Shown here: positions 26,446 through 35,562 of the stretch, piece after piece
Numbering within the stretch: the first letter of the stretch is position 1
Layout: each line of letters begins with the position of its first letter
NCBI RefSeq assembly: GCF_033898525.1
Contig: NZ_JAXAFJ010000009.1
Span: 1-64,000 of the forward strand
Length of the DNA: 64,000 bases
DNA from: Flaviflagellibacter rhizophilus
Lineage (GTDB): Bacteria > Pseudomonadota > Alphaproteobacteria > Rhizobiales > Methylopilaceae
Reading direction: 5' to 3'
Translations under genes and position numbers: made by a program
Notes under the pieces: generated by a model
Databases searched by the model: none
What the model saw: only the letters and a program-made list of their open reading frames with translations
Told to the model about the DNA's origin: nothing

Positions 26446-27675
26446 CTAAGCGGCGCGCGCCGCGACGGTGCTTCCACGCCTCCTCAGCGACGCAATGGTG
26501 AGGCCCCATATGCCGCCGGCCAGCAGGAAGAAGTGGCGCCAGTGATCGGTGTCGATGATGTAGCCTTCGGCGGCCACGCCCACGAACGTTCCCAGAAATG
26601 CGATCAGCGCCGGTTGCCATGAAGCCCGGATGAAGACGCCGCGCAGACCGACGACCACCGTCGAGACGACGAAGCCGTAATAGGCCAGCGCGCCAATCCA
26701 GCCATAGGCATAGAGCGAGGCGAGATAGACATTGTGCGGGTCCATCCCGAACATCACCGAGAACTGCTTGGGCCCAAGCCCAACCGGAAACTCGAAGATG
26801 CGCCGGAACCCGGCAGCCTGGCTGCCGAACCGGCCATATTCGCCTGTATCGTAATAGTTCACGAGGTTCGCGCGCTCGGCGAACATGTTCTGAATGGACG
26901 GGATTGAGAGCAGGACCACGAGCAGCACGGCCACGCCGAACACGGCCACCACGGAGAGACTGATCAGCCGCAGGCGGAACGCCGCGGTCGGGCTCGTCAC
27001 GAACATGAGGCCGAGCATCACGAGCGACGAAGCGACGAAGTGGCCCCAGGCCCCGCGTGAATAGCTGAAGAACAGGCCCATCAGGATGATAACCAGCGCG
27101 GCCATCGCAAGAGGTCGAAAGCCCTTGTAGATGAAGACCTGGATGAGGTGGAGGAGCGGCAGGATCAGGAACGGGCCGAACACGTTCGGGTCCTTGAACC
27201 CGCCGGACGCACGGCCATTGAGAAGAAACATGTCCGCGCCCGGCAGCACCCCGAAATAGGCCAATGTGCCAAGCCCCGCCGAAATCGTTGCCGCCACGAC
27301 GTACCAGTTCAGCAGCACCTGCAGCCTGCGCTGCGTGTTCTCACCTAGCAGGCAGGCGAAGATGACCGTGTTCAGCGCCAGATAGATGGTGATGGCGAGG
27401 TAGATCACCGCCGAATGATCGAAGGCCACCTGCAGCACGGCGAACGACCCGGCTGCCGCCCACAGCGCGATCAAACCCAGCAGCGGCAGCAGGATGGCGT
27501 CCAGCTTCGCTCCGGAGATCAGGAGCGCCACCGCGAGCAGCAGCATGCAGCCCTCATAGGGCGCGGGCTCAATGGACACCATGAACGAAACGAGCATGGT
27601 CAGCGCCAGCAGGCCAAGGACAAGGCTTTCCCGGCGGATGAGGACCCTTGGTTGGTCAAAGCTGGCGACGGTCAT
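26446..27675 (-). CDS. O-antigen ligase/polymerase family protein
   Basis: A 409-residue membrane protein with about 11-12 hydrophobic helices and one large periplasmic loop. The loop segments FKDPNVFGPFLILPLL, FSYSRGAWGHF and MDPHNVYLASLYAYGWIGAL with the conserved His are standard for the Wzy_C/O-antigen ligase superfamily. In this setting a repeat-unit polymerase is the natural role, but ligases and polymerases share these motifs. It is transcribed opposite to the glycosyltransferase block. Confidence 0.85.
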   Translation of the reverse strand: MTVASFDQPRVLIRRESLVLGLLALTMLVSFMVSIEPAPYEGCMLLLAVALLISGAKLDAILLPLLGLIALWAAAGSFAVLQVAFDHSAVIYLAITIYLALNTVIFACLLGENTQRRLQVLLNWYVVAATISAGLGTLAYFGVLPGADMFLLNGRASGGFKDPNVFGPFLILPLLHLIQVFIYKGFRPLAMAALVIILMGLFFSYSRGAWGHFVASSLVMLGLMFVTSPTAAFRLRLISLSVVAVFGVAVLLVVLLSIPSIQNMFAERANLVNYYDTGEYGRFGSQAAGFRRIFEFPVGLGPKQFSVMFGMDPHNVYLASLYAYGWIGALAYYGFVVSTVVVGLRGVFIRASWQPALIAFLGTFVGVAAEGYIIDTDHWRHFFLLAGGIWGLTIASLRRRGSTVAARAA

Positions 27676-27724
27676 GGCGGCATCCGGAACGTGCGGCAGC
27701 TTACCGCCGGCTCGTTAACGGGCT

Positions 27725-29260
27725 CTAAGACGCTCCACCGATCCTCGGATCCCGCCGCATCAGCACCCATCCACCGGCCAGAACCGCGACATAGGCGATG
27801 AGGCCTGCAGCAAGGCGCACCGACACCTCGAACAACACGCCGAACTCCGGCACCATCGCGATCAGGGGACGCGTATGGGGAACGAGCGCCTCGAGCACAG
27901 CAGCCATCGCAAACCCACCCGCCAGCGCCAGAATACAAAGGCGGATCATCCTGCGGTCCGGGGCGAACATGCCCCGGCGGCCGAGCAGGAGCGCCAGCAG
28001 CACGGCGTTGACCCAGGCTCCGCACGCCGTGGCCAGCGCCAGACCGGCATGGGCGAGCGTTCCGACAAGGAGGATCTTCAGCAGGACGTTGATCACGATC
28101 GATACGGCGAGCGCCTTGACCGGCGTGGCCGTATCTCCCCGCGCGTGGAATGCCGGAGTGAGCGCCCGTATCGCAACGACGGCCGTGAGCCCCACGCCAT
28201 AGGCTTGCAATGCGGCGGCAGAACCGGCAACGGCCGCCGCATCGAACTGCCCTCGCCCGAACAGGGCGGCCATGACCGGTTCCGCCGCGAGCATGAACAC
28301 GACGACGCATGGAAGGGTGAGGACGATGATGCCCTCCAGTGCACGATTGAGCCCGGTGCGGGCGCCCGGCTCGTCGCCGGCGGCCACCTTGCGCGAGAGG
28401 TCGGGCAGCAGCACCACGCCCACGGCAATGCCGATGACGGCGAGTGGAAGCTGATAGAGCCGGTCGGCGTAATAGAGGTAGGACACCGATCCTGGGGGCA
28501 GGAAGCTCGCGATGATGGTGTCGGCGAACATGGCGATCTGGACGCCGGCGGAGCCCAGCACCGCAGGGCCGAACGCCCGCAGGAAGCGCCGCATGTCCAC
28601 GGTCCAGCGGGGCACCCGCAGGGCGAAGGCATGGCCCCTGCGCCACAGTTCCCACAGCAGATAGAGCATCTGCGCCACCCCGGAGGCCACCACGCCCCAG
28701 GCCAGGGCGTGCGCGATGCTCGGGAACGCAGACGCCGCGAACAACGAGGCGATCATCGAGATGTTCAGCAGAACCGGTGCCGCGGCAGCCGCGGCGAACC
28801 GGTTGTGCGCGTTGAGCACGCCCGCCATGAGCGTGACCACGGAGATCAGGCCGAGATAGGGAAAGGTGATGCGCGTCAGGTCGATCGCCAACGCGAATTG
28901 CTGCGGATCGTCCCTGAAACCGGGCGCCAATAGCCCAACGAACAGCGGCATCGCCAGATAGGCGACGGCCAGCAAGGCAATCTGGACGATGGCGATCAGC
29001 GACAGGATGGCGCCGGAGAATTCGCGGGCACCCGTTTCCCCGTTGGTGGTGAGCACCGCCGCGTAGCGCGGCACGAAAGCGGCGTTAAATGCCCCTTCGG
29101 CAAAGATCGCGCGGAAATGGTTGGGCAGGCGAAAGGCCACCATGAAAGCATCGGCTACAGGGCCAGCGCCGAGAAAGGCCGCCATCAGAACGTCCCGGAC
29201 AAAGCCGAACAGGCGGGACAGGAGGGTGAGCCCACCGACAGATGCTGCGTTGCGCCACAC
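27725..29260 (-). CDS. murJ: Lipid II flippase MurJ
   Basis: A 511-residue MOP-superfamily protein that flips lipid II for peptidoglycan synthesis. Typical features are GGLTLLSRLFGFVRDVLMAAFLGAGPVADAF at the N-terminus (residues about 8-38, with the essential Arg residues), FRAIFAEGAFNAAFVP, and FADTIIASFLPPGSVSYLYYADRLYQLP in the middle third. About 14 hydrophobic helices are present. Next to an exopolysaccharide locus it could be taken for a Wzx, but these signatures are specific to MurJ. Confidence 0.93.
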   Translation of the reverse strand: MWRNAASVGGLTLLSRLFGFVRDVLMAAFLGAGPVADAFMVAFRLPNHFRAIFAEGAFNAAFVPRYAAVLTTNGETGAREFSGAILSLIAIVQIALLAVAYLAMPLFVGLLAPGFRDDPQQFALAIDLTRITFPYLGLISVVTLMAGVLNAHNRFAAAAAAPVLLNISMIASLFAASAFPSIAHALAWGVVASGVAQMLYLLWELWRRGHAFALRVPRWTVDMRRFLRAFGPAVLGSAGVQIAMFADTIIASFLPPGSVSYLYYADRLYQLPLAVIGIAVGVVLLPDLSRKVAAGDEPGARTGLNRALEGIIVLTLPCVVVFMLAAEPVMAALFGRGQFDAAAVAGSAAALQAYGVGLTAVVAIRALTPAFHARGDTATPVKALAVSIVINVLLKILLVGTLAHAGLALATACGAWVNAVLLALLLGRRGMFAPDRRMIRLCILALAGGFAMAAVLEALVPHTRPLIAMVPEFGVLFEVSVRLAAGLIAYVAVLAGGWVLMRRDPRIGGAS

Positions 29261-29593
29261 GTGACTATCCCCGGACTTGCCGCTGCTGCTCTACGACAGG
29301 CCGGCATCGAGCGCTACGGGCGATGGGCGCGGAGTACCCAGACCCAGAAAAGCTGGTTCTCCAAGGTGTTGCCGCAAAACCATAGTGGTTCGCCAGCGGC
29401 TTTCAGCTTTGCAGATTTGTCATGCAAGTGACAAACGCCTCGTCTACCCCTCAAACCCGTCGATGTTGGTCAGCAACACCGTTGCCGAACCGACACACTG
29501 GACATCTACTGCGCGCCGCGGCGCGAAACAGCCTAGCGAATAGGCAAAACTGAGTGATACCTTTCCTGGGTATCGGGTTCTGGGGGACTAGAA
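29261..29593. other. Intergenic region between murJ and the porin gene
   Basis: This 333-bp divergent spacer should hold both promoters. No gene was found. Just before the porin start there is a small inverted repeat GATACC (29556-29561) / GGTATC (29569-29574) with a 7-nt loop, close enough to the ribosome-binding site to influence translation. Confidence 0.6.
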
Positions 29594-30793
29594 ATGATCA
29601 ATTACAAGAGCCTCATCATCGGCGCCGGCCTGGCCAGCGTTGCTGTGAGCGGTTCGTTCGCTGCCGACCTGCCGATGGCTGAGCCGGTCGAGTACGTGAA
29701 GGTCTGCGACACCTACGGCAAGGGATACTTCTACATCCCCGGCACCGACACCTGCCTGAAGATCGGCGGTCTGGTGCGTATGGACAGCAAGTGGGAAGAG
29801 GATGGCGCAACCGATGATGAGGAAGGCGACGACTTCTACACCGACGTGCGCGGCCGCCTGCAGGTCGACGCCCGTTCCGAGACCGAGTGGGGCACGCTTC
29901 GCAGCTTCATCGAATTCGAAGGCCGCTCCGACAGCAATGGTGGCTATGATGACGGCGCCAGCTCCGTAAACGTCCGTCAGGCTTTCGTGCAGTTCGCTGG
30001 CTTCACCGCTGGCCGCCTTTCCCGTTCGCTGTACGACTTCGTGCCGTACAAGACGATCGGCGATCTATTCTCAGACGAGCAGGTCAACACCTTTGCCTAC
30101 ACCGCTTCCCTGGGTGGCGGCTTCGAGTTCAACATCGGCATGGAAGACAAGTACTTCCGCGCTCGCCCGTTTGACCTTGATGACGGCGAGTCCGACCTCG
30201 ACCAGGTTTGGCCGAACGGCATTGCTTCGCTCGTCGTGAAGCAGGCTTGGGGCGATGCCAAGATCTCTGCGGCCGTTCAGGACAACGAGGGTGATGGCTT
30301 CGAAGGCATCGAAGATTCTATCGGCTGGGCTGTTCAGGCTGGCCTGAGCGTCAATCTGCCGACTGAAGCCAAGGGCAGCAAGGTTTGGGTGCAGGCTGCC
30401 TACACGGAAGGCGCGACGTCTTACATCGGCGGTGAAGACTTCAGCGGAAACTTCCGCAATGATCCGGACTTCGGTGGCGGCCTTCTCCGCGACCAGGATG
30501 AGAATGGTGAGAACGTTGAAGCCTTCTCCGTTGGCGGCGGTGTTGCCTACTTCTGGAACAAGAGCATTAACTCGCACGTTTCAGTGATCTACTCGGACTT
30601 CGATCGCTCGGATGCAACCGCGATTCCTGATTTCAACGTGCTCTTCGTCGAAGCCAGCACCTTCTGGTCGCCGGTCAGCAACCTGGAACTCGGCCTCGCG
30701 CTGCAGTATCAGAACCTCGAAATCGAGGGTGTGGACCTCGGCGAGGACGAAGACCAGTTCGCTGGCGTGCTCCGCGTGGCCCGCACCTTCTGA
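29594..30793 (+). CDS. Outer-membrane porin (rhizobial porin family, Omp2b/RopA-like)
   Basis: A 399-residue outer-membrane beta-barrel of the alphaproteobacterial porin family (PF02530). A signal peptide (about 1-23, ending GSFAAD) is followed by the family opening CDTYGKGYFYIPGTDTCLKIGG, here residues about 38-59 with two cysteines, then VDARSETEWGTLRSFIEF. The C-terminal strand ends ...VARTF with terminal Phe, the outer-membrane sorting signal. Loops are acidic. Strong GGGGA ribosome site. A strong terminator follows. Codon use appears biased, as expected for an abundant protein. Confidence 0.93.
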   Translation: MINYKSLIIGAGLASVAVSGSFAADLPMAEPVEYVKVCDTYGKGYFYIPGTDTCLKIGGLVRMDSKWEEDGATDDEEGDDFYTDVRGRLQVDARSETEWGTLRSFIEFEGRSDSNGGYDDGASSVNVRQAFVQFAGFTAGRLSRSLYDFVPYKTIGDLFSDEQVNTFAYTASLGGGFEFNIGMEDKYFRARPFDLDDGESDLDQVWPNGIASLVVKQAWGDAKISAAVQDNEGDGFEGIEDSIGWAVQAGLSVNLPTEAKGSKVWVQAAYTEGATSYIGGEDFSGNFRNDPDFGGGLLRDQDENGENVEAFSVGGGVAYFWNKSINSHVSVIYSDFDRSDATAIPDFNVLFVEASTFWSPVSNLELGLALQYQNLEIEGVDLGEDEDQFAGVLRVARTF

Positions 30794-30813
30794 TCCCATC
30801 AGGATCTGAAAAG

Positions 30814-30843
30814 AACCCCGGCGAGCGATCGCCGGGGTTTTTT
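30814..30843 (+). terminator. Rho-independent terminator of the porin gene
   Basis: Eleven-bp arms AACCCCGGCGA / TCGCCGGGGTT with a 4-nt loop, followed by a T-run, 20 nt after the porin stop. Confidence 0.9.
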
Positions 30844-30939
30844 GTTGTCCACCGGGCGAGCTGCAATGACCGGGAAAGCCCTATTGCGGTGCAGACTCCC
30901 CTTGCCCGAAGCGCCCACATCTCCTAGAGATTTGCGCGT

Positions 30940-31017
30940 CGGAGCGTAGCGCAGCCCGGTTAGCGCACTAGTCTGGGGGACTAGGGGTCGGAGGTTCAAA
31001 TCCTCTCGCTCCGACCA
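30940..31017 (+). tRNA. tRNA-Pro (anticodon GGG)
   Basis: Acceptor arms CGGAGCG / CGCTCCG, anticodon stem CTAGT / ACTAG with loop CTGGGGG giving anticodon GGG, T-loop GTTCAAAT, and an encoded 3' CCA. The layout matches bacterial tRNA-Pro. Confidence 0.95.
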
Positions 31018-31689
31018 ATTTCTCCTCTGAAAGCAGAGAGAGAAGACGCCTTCTGGCGGTTCGGCTCAAGAAGCCGCAAAGGCCACGAGCGAAGCACGGC
31101 AGCACCTGCAAGCACCGGAAGCTTCATAATCTCCCCATGCTGACTTCGCGGCCTTCCTGCCGCCTCTCCCGAAATTCCCTTAGAGCAGAAACACGAGATG
31201 AAACTCCGTGCGGTCTCGCATGGAGTCCTTTGTTCGCCGCGTGCGTTCCGCTTCGCTTCTCTCGCCGCTACAGCCGCACTAGTTGCGGCAGGTCAACCTG
31301 CAGATCGGAATCCGGGCGCGGGCATCGATACCGACATCGACATCGACCGCAGATACGACTGTGGACATGATGCGACTGCCGCGACCAAGCGCAGATTTCG
31401 CGGCGAGAGGCTGTACGGATCGCTCACCGGAGTGACGTTGTGGAATCTATGATGCTCACCAGCGTCACCAACGGAATGGCGCGCGGCGAGAGCTATCCGC
31501 GGGACCTGACGGGGCGTGTGCACATATAGAGCGGCGAAGTTAAACCGTTCGCCGCTTATCCCGCGGGTCATGCGCGGCGGAGCTTGGCTGGCACCACTGC
31601 AGCCTTCTGCGGTAACCACCGGCAACATGCGAACTGTCCGGGCTTGCCTAGCCATCGGTCACCCGCGCGCTGTCGGAACCTCCGCAGCC
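31018..31689. other. Gene-poor stretch downstream of tRNA-Pro
   Basis: About 670 bp with no convincing gene. Frames up to 120 codons exist on both strands, but none shows a family pattern or a good ribosome site. The best is 31198-31452 (+), 84 codons with a possible signal-like N-terminus and a run of IDxDIDID from GACATC hexamer repeats near 31332-31347. It may be remnants of an old insertion at the tRNA, or a regulatory leader. Confidence 0.45.
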
Positions 31690-32448
31690 CTACACGTCCA
31701 GAGCGCGGCGACACTCCAGCAGATCGCGAAGCACGGCTTCCAGCCGCCTCCGCGCGGCCGGGGAAATCGCAGGTGCCGGACGGGCCACAGGGGCGGTCTC
31801 AGGGCGCGAAAGCTGCAGCGGCGCCCGCACGACCGGCGCAAGCGGCGCCTGGCGCCGCTCGGTTGCGCGCGGCTCAGGTGCCGGTTCACGCGCAGCTGGC
31901 GACTCTGCGGCAAACTCTGGAATGCGGCTCCCTGTCAGCGCCGGCTCATCGCGGCGCGAAGGGCTTCGAGGCTCGGGTGCCGTGTCCGGATCGTCGCCGA
32001 ACTCAGGCTCGTCCTCTGCCATCTCGAACGACAAGTCGTCCTCGTCGTCTTCCTCCGCGGAGAAGCGCGGCTCGATCCGGAGATCATCCTCGAGCGTGCT
32101 GGCCGGGGGCCTCGCCGGACGCGAGCTCTCAACCGAGGGCGTGCTTCTTGCGGGTGGCGGCTGCGCCTCATCCTCCGCAAGTTGCCACGCCGTCATGACA
32201 TGGCGCAGGCCCTGCTCCTTGAGGATGCGCTGCACGCCACGGATCGTATAGCCCTGCCCGTAGAGCAGGTGCTTGATGCCGCGCAGAAGCAGAACGTCGT
32301 CCGGGCGGTAATAGCGGCGGCCACCGGCGCGCTTCAGCGGCTTGATGTTGGGGAAGCGGGTTTCCCAGAAGCGCAGCACGTGCTGCGGCAGATCGAGGTC
32401 TTCCGCAACTTCGCTGATGGTTCGAAATGCGCCGGGAGCTTTGTCCAT
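31690..32448 (-). CDS. MerR family transcriptional regulator
   Basis: A 252-residue regulator with an N-terminal MerR helix-turn-helix (FRTISEVAEDLDLPQHVLRFWE) and wing (GGRRYYRPDDVLLLRGIKHLL). A long Pro/Ala/Arg/Glu-rich, probably disordered C-terminal part of about 150 residues ends in a basic helix. No metal-binding cysteines are present, so it is not a metal sensor. Its position after ihfA, plsX and fabH is conserved in Hyphomicrobiales. The start is at the internal MDKAPG; 12 more codons are open. Ligand unknown. Confidence 0.88.
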   Translation of the reverse strand: MDKAPGAFRTISEVAEDLDLPQHVLRFWETRFPNIKPLKRAGGRRYYRPDDVLLLRGIKHLLYGQGYTIRGVQRILKEQGLRHVMTAWQLAEDEAQPPPARSTPSVESSRPARPPASTLEDDLRIEPRFSAEEDDEDDLSFEMAEDEPEFGDDPDTAPEPRSPSRRDEPALTGSRIPEFAAESPAAREPAPEPRATERRQAPLAPVVRAPLQLSRPETAPVARPAPAISPAARRRLEAVLRDLLECRRALDV

Positions 32449-32480
32449 GCCGCTAGATTCGGGTGATTCGCCTCGCGGGA

Positions 32481-32795
32481 TCAATCTTCGTCCTGCGGCA
32501 CAGCCTCGCCATTGATCTGGCCCTTGAGGATGTTGCTGGGCTTGAAGACCAGAACCTTGCGCGGCGGGATCGGCACTTCCTCTCCGCTCTTCGGATTGCG
32601 GCCCACGCGTTGCCCCTTGGGCCGGACGATAAAGGATCCGAACGAGGACAGCTTCACGGTTTCGCCGGCTTCCAGCCGCGAGGTGATCTCATCCAGCACG
32701 GTCTCGACGAGTGCCGCGCTCTCGGTCCGCGACAATCCCACGCGCTGGTACACAGCCTCGCTGAGGTCGGCCCTCGTGACTGTACGACTGGCCAT
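32481..32795 (-). CDS. ihfA: Integration host factor subunit alpha
   Basis: The 104-residue DNA-bending protein IHF-alpha pairs with IHF-beta in recombination, replication and transcription. It has TVTRADLSEAVYQRVGLSRTES, KLSSFGSFIVRPKGQRVGRNPKSGEE (about residues 48-73, the DNA-binding arm with the intercalating Pro region) and VLVFKPSNILKG. Length and motifs are standard. It sits between fabH and the MerR gene on the same strand. Confidence 0.95.
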   Translation of the reverse strand: MASRTVTRADLSEAVYQRVGLSRTESAALVETVLDEITSRLEAGETVKLSSFGSFIVRPKGQRVGRNPKSGEEVPIPPRKVLVFKPSNILKGQINGEAVPQDED

Positions 32796-32878
32796 GTTTC
32801 CTCCGGGACGTTCTTGATTGTTTGTATCCCTGCCGTCAGCCTAACCGCGTAGCGGAATTGGTCAACAGAACTGGCGGC

Positions 32879-33859
32879 TTACCAACGCAATAGTGCCGAA
32901 CCCCAGGTGAAGCCGCCGCCCATGGCTTCAAGCATCACCAGATCGCCCTGCTTGATTCGGCCTTCGCCATAGGCGGTGGCCAGCGCGAGCGGAATGGATG
33001 CGGCGGACGTATTGCCGTGCCGGTCCACCGTGATCACCACCTTGGCGGGATCGATCCCCAGCTTCTGGGCGCTGGAATCGATGATGCGCCGGTTGGCCTG
33101 GTGCGGCACGAACCAGGTCAGGTCGTCGGAGGTGAACCCGGTGGCCTTGTAGGCGTCGTAGACCACGTCGGTGATCATGCCTACCGCGTGCCGGAACACC
33201 TCCTTGCCTTCCATGGTCAGCACACCCACGGTCCCGGTGGTCGAAGGACCGCCGGTGGCGCACAGGCGCGGCCCGTGCCGGCCGTCGGAACGAAGATGCG
33301 AGGTCAGTACGCCGCGGTCTGTCTTGATCTCGCCCGGCTGCTCCTGCGCCTCCAGGATGATGGCCCCTGCCCCGTCGCCGAACAGGACGCAGGTGGTGCG
33401 GTCTTCCCAGTTCAGGATGCGTGACAGGGTGTCGACGCCGATGACCAAAGCGCGGCGATGGCTGCCCGAGGACAGGAACTTGTCGGCGATGGAGACGCCA
33501 TAGACGAAGCCCGAGCACACCGCCTGCACGTCGAAGGCGGCGCCGTGGAACATCTCCAGCTTTGCCTGGATCTGCGTTGCAGTGGATGGAAAGGTCAGGT
33601 CGGGCGTCGTGGTCGCCACGATGATGAGGTCGAGATCGTCAGGCGTCAGGCCGGCGTCCTCCAGGGCAGCTATCGCTGCGGCGAGGCCAAGCGTGGAACT
33701 GGTCTCGCCCTCACCGGCGAGATAGCGCTGCCGAATTCCGGTGCGCTGGACGATCCACTCGTCGGAGGTGTCGACCTTCTGGGCCAGTTCCTCATTGGTG
33801 ACCACGCGGGCCGGCAATGCGCTGCCGACGCCCACGACAACGGAACGCATGATCGTCAC
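32879..33859 (-). CDS. fabH: 3-oxoacyl-ACP synthase III (KAS III)
   Basis: FabH starts fatty acid synthesis by condensing acetyl-CoA with malonyl-ACP. The 326-residue thiolase-fold enzyme has the catalytic Cys in QAVCSGFVYG, His in WFVPHQANRRI and Asn in HGNTSAASIP. Its start overlaps the plsX stop by 4 nt, giving a coupled plsX-fabH pair, the usual arrangement. An in-frame ATG three codons in (33850) is an alternative start. Confidence 0.96.
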   Translation of the reverse strand: MTIMRSVVVGVGSALPARVVTNEELAQKVDTSDEWIVQRTGIRQRYLAGEGETSSTLGLAAAIAALEDAGLTPDDLDLIIVATTTPDLTFPSTATQIQAKLEMFHGAAFDVQAVCSGFVYGVSIADKFLSSGSHRRALVIGVDTLSRILNWEDRTTCVLFGDGAGAIILEAQEQPGEIKTDRGVLTSHLRSDGRHGPRLCATGGPSTTGTVGVLTMEGKEVFRHAVGMITDVVYDAYKATGFTSDDLTWFVPHQANRRIIDSSAQKLGIDPAKVVITVDRHGNTSAASIPLALATAYGEGRIKQGDLVMLEAMGGGFTWGSALLRW

Positions 33860-34917
33860 GATATGAGGGCTCCACCTTCGGAGGCGGTCTCGGCCTCGCG
33901 TGTGCGGTCGTAAGTAGCGAGGCCTGCCGTGATCTTGGACAGGAGCTCGTAGCGGGCCATGTCATGCCCGAGTTCAAGTGCGGCGGCAAATCCTTCGGCA
34001 TCGGAGCCGCCATGGCTTTTGATGACCACGCCGTTCAGGCCGAGAAAGACGCCACCGTTCGAATTGCTCGGGTCCATTTTCTCGCGCAGCGCGTCAAACG
34101 CAGGCTTTGCGAGGAGGTAGCCGATCTTGGTGCGCCAGCTTGCCTGCAGCGCGGTCCTGAGAATGGTCGAGATCTGGCGGGCGGTGCCCTCGGCGGCCTT
34201 CAGCGCGATGTTTCCGGAGAAGCCCTCCGTCACCACCACATCGGTCGTGCCCTTGCCGATATCGTCGCCTTCCACGAAGCCGCGATAATCCATGGCAAAG
34301 CCGCCATCGCGCAGCATCTGCGCGGCTTCCCTGACCTCTTCCCCGCCCTTCATCTCCTCGACGCCCACATTGAGCAGGCCCACCGTGGGACGGTCGGTGT
34401 CGAAGACGATGCGGGCGAGCGCGCTGCCCATGACCGCGAAATCGACGAGCTGGCGCGCATCGGCGCCGATGGTCGCTCCCATGTCGAGGACGACGCTATC
34501 CCCGCGCAAGGTCGGCCACAGACCTGCGATCGCGGGGCGCGAAATGCCTGCAAGGGTGCGCAGGTGGATTGTCGACATCGCCATCAGCGCGCCGGTGTTG
34601 CCGCCGGACACCGCGATATCCGCCATGCCGTTCTTAACCTCATCGACGGTGAGCCACATGCTGGAACGGCGGCCGGTGCGCAGCGCCTGGCTTGGCTTGG
34701 CGTCCATGCCCACCACATCGTCCGTGTGGACGATCTCGGAAGCCGCTTTCAGCGCGGGACGAGAGGAGAGCAAGGGTGCAATCTCGCTCTCACGCCCGAA
34801 GAAGACGAACCTCGTGTCGGGCTTGCGTTCGAGCACCAGCGCTGTGCCGGGCACGGTGACGGAAGGGCCGTGGTCTCCGCCCATAGCGTCCACGGCAATA
34901 CGAATCGGATTTGGCAT
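33856..34917 (-). CDS. plsX: Phosphate acyltransferase PlsX
   Basis: PlsX makes acyl-phosphate from acyl-ACP for phosphatidic acid synthesis with PlsY. The 353-residue protein opens with IRIAVDAMGGDHGP, and has ALRTGRRSSMW, AVSGGNTGALMAMS and EGFSGNIALKAAEG. It lies downstream of the DUF177 gene and overlaps fabH, reproducing the conserved DUF177-plsX-fabH order. Confidence 0.96.
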   Translation of the reverse strand: MPNPIRIAVDAMGGDHGPSVTVPGTALVLERKPDTRFVFFGRESEIAPLLSSRPALKAASEIVHTDDVVGMDAKPSQALRTGRRSSMWLTVDEVKNGMADIAVSGGNTGALMAMSTIHLRTLAGISRPAIAGLWPTLRGDSVVLDMGATIGADARQLVDFAVMGSALARIVFDTDRPTVGLLNVGVEEMKGGEEVREAAQMLRDGGFAMDYRGFVEGDDIGKGTTDVVVTEGFSGNIALKAAEGTARQISTILRTALQASWRTKIGYLLAKPAFDALREKMDPSNSNGGVFLGLNGVVIKSHGGSDAEGFAAALELGHDMARYELLSKITAGLATYDRTREAETASEGGALIS

Positions 34918-35010
34918 GACAGTTTTGCTACGCGCCTTGCGCTCGGAAAGCAGTCTCGGCGCAGAGGGCGCGACAATAGCGTCTCGCCCCGCAGGCGCAA
35001 CCCGGCTTTT

Positions 35011-35562
35011 TCAGCTCTGATCCCGCTTGTTCAAGAGGCTGCCCAGGCCCGCGAAAGGCCGGTGGGTCTCGACAGGCGGGGCTTCTTCTTCGGTGGATGC
35101 AGCTTCCTCCCCGCGAGCAGCCGGGCTGCGGGGGTAAGGATCCATGCCAAGGGCGAGATGCTCGGCAGCCAGCGCGCCAAGATCGACGCCGCCATTGTCC
35201 AGAACGTCGGGAGCGTCGAGATCGGCCTCATGCTCGGCGCCCGGCACCTCTTCCATCTTGGGAAGGTCGGCGGCATCGACGAGGCGGACATCGACCTCCT
35301 CCCGCACCTGGGCGGGAAATGGCTCGAGCGTCACGCCGCAAATCTGCACGATCTCGGCCTCGATCTCGCCTGTTACCCTCAGGCCGGAGCGGCCCCAGGG
35401 CTTGGCATGAAAACGGGCTTCCAGCCGCCGAACTTCGGGCAGCGCCATGTCGCGCGCCAGCGCCGCCCGCTCGGCTTCGCCCGCGCTGATGTTCATCCAG
35501 GTGCCGTTCGGCGGCACATCGCTGATCGCCAGACGGCGGCTGAAGGGGGGCATCTCATTCAT
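35011..35562 (-). CDS. DUF177 (YceD-like) protein
   Basis: A 183-residue member of the YceD/DUF177 family, linked in other bacteria to 23S rRNA metabolism. It has the core LEVTGEIEAEIVQICGVTLEP-like segment (here LRVTGEIEAEIVQICGVTL) with the single Cys, then VREEVDVRLVD. The C-terminal third is acidic. In many bacteria this gene precedes rpmF; here it precedes plsX and rpmF is absent. Its start overlaps the stop of the CBP3-like gene (ATGA). Confidence 0.85.
   Translation of the reverse strand: MNEMPPFSRRLAISDVPPNGTWMNISAGEAERAALARDMALPEVRRLEARFHAKPWGRSGLRVTGEIEAEIVQICGVTLEPFPAQVREEVDVRLVDAADLPKMEEVPGAEHEADLDAPDVLDNGGVDLGALAAEHLALGMDPYPRSPAARGEEAASTEEEAPPVETHRPFAGLGSLLNKRDQS

Noticed and set aside
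26597..27225. Second transport gene on the plus strand opposite the polymerase
   Set aside because: Only short frames exist there, and all are antisense to a well-supported membrane protein.
31293..31655. 120-codon minus-strand frame in the gap after tRNA-Pro
   Set aside because: No ribosome site, no domain, irregular composition, and overlap with another equally weak frame on the other strand.
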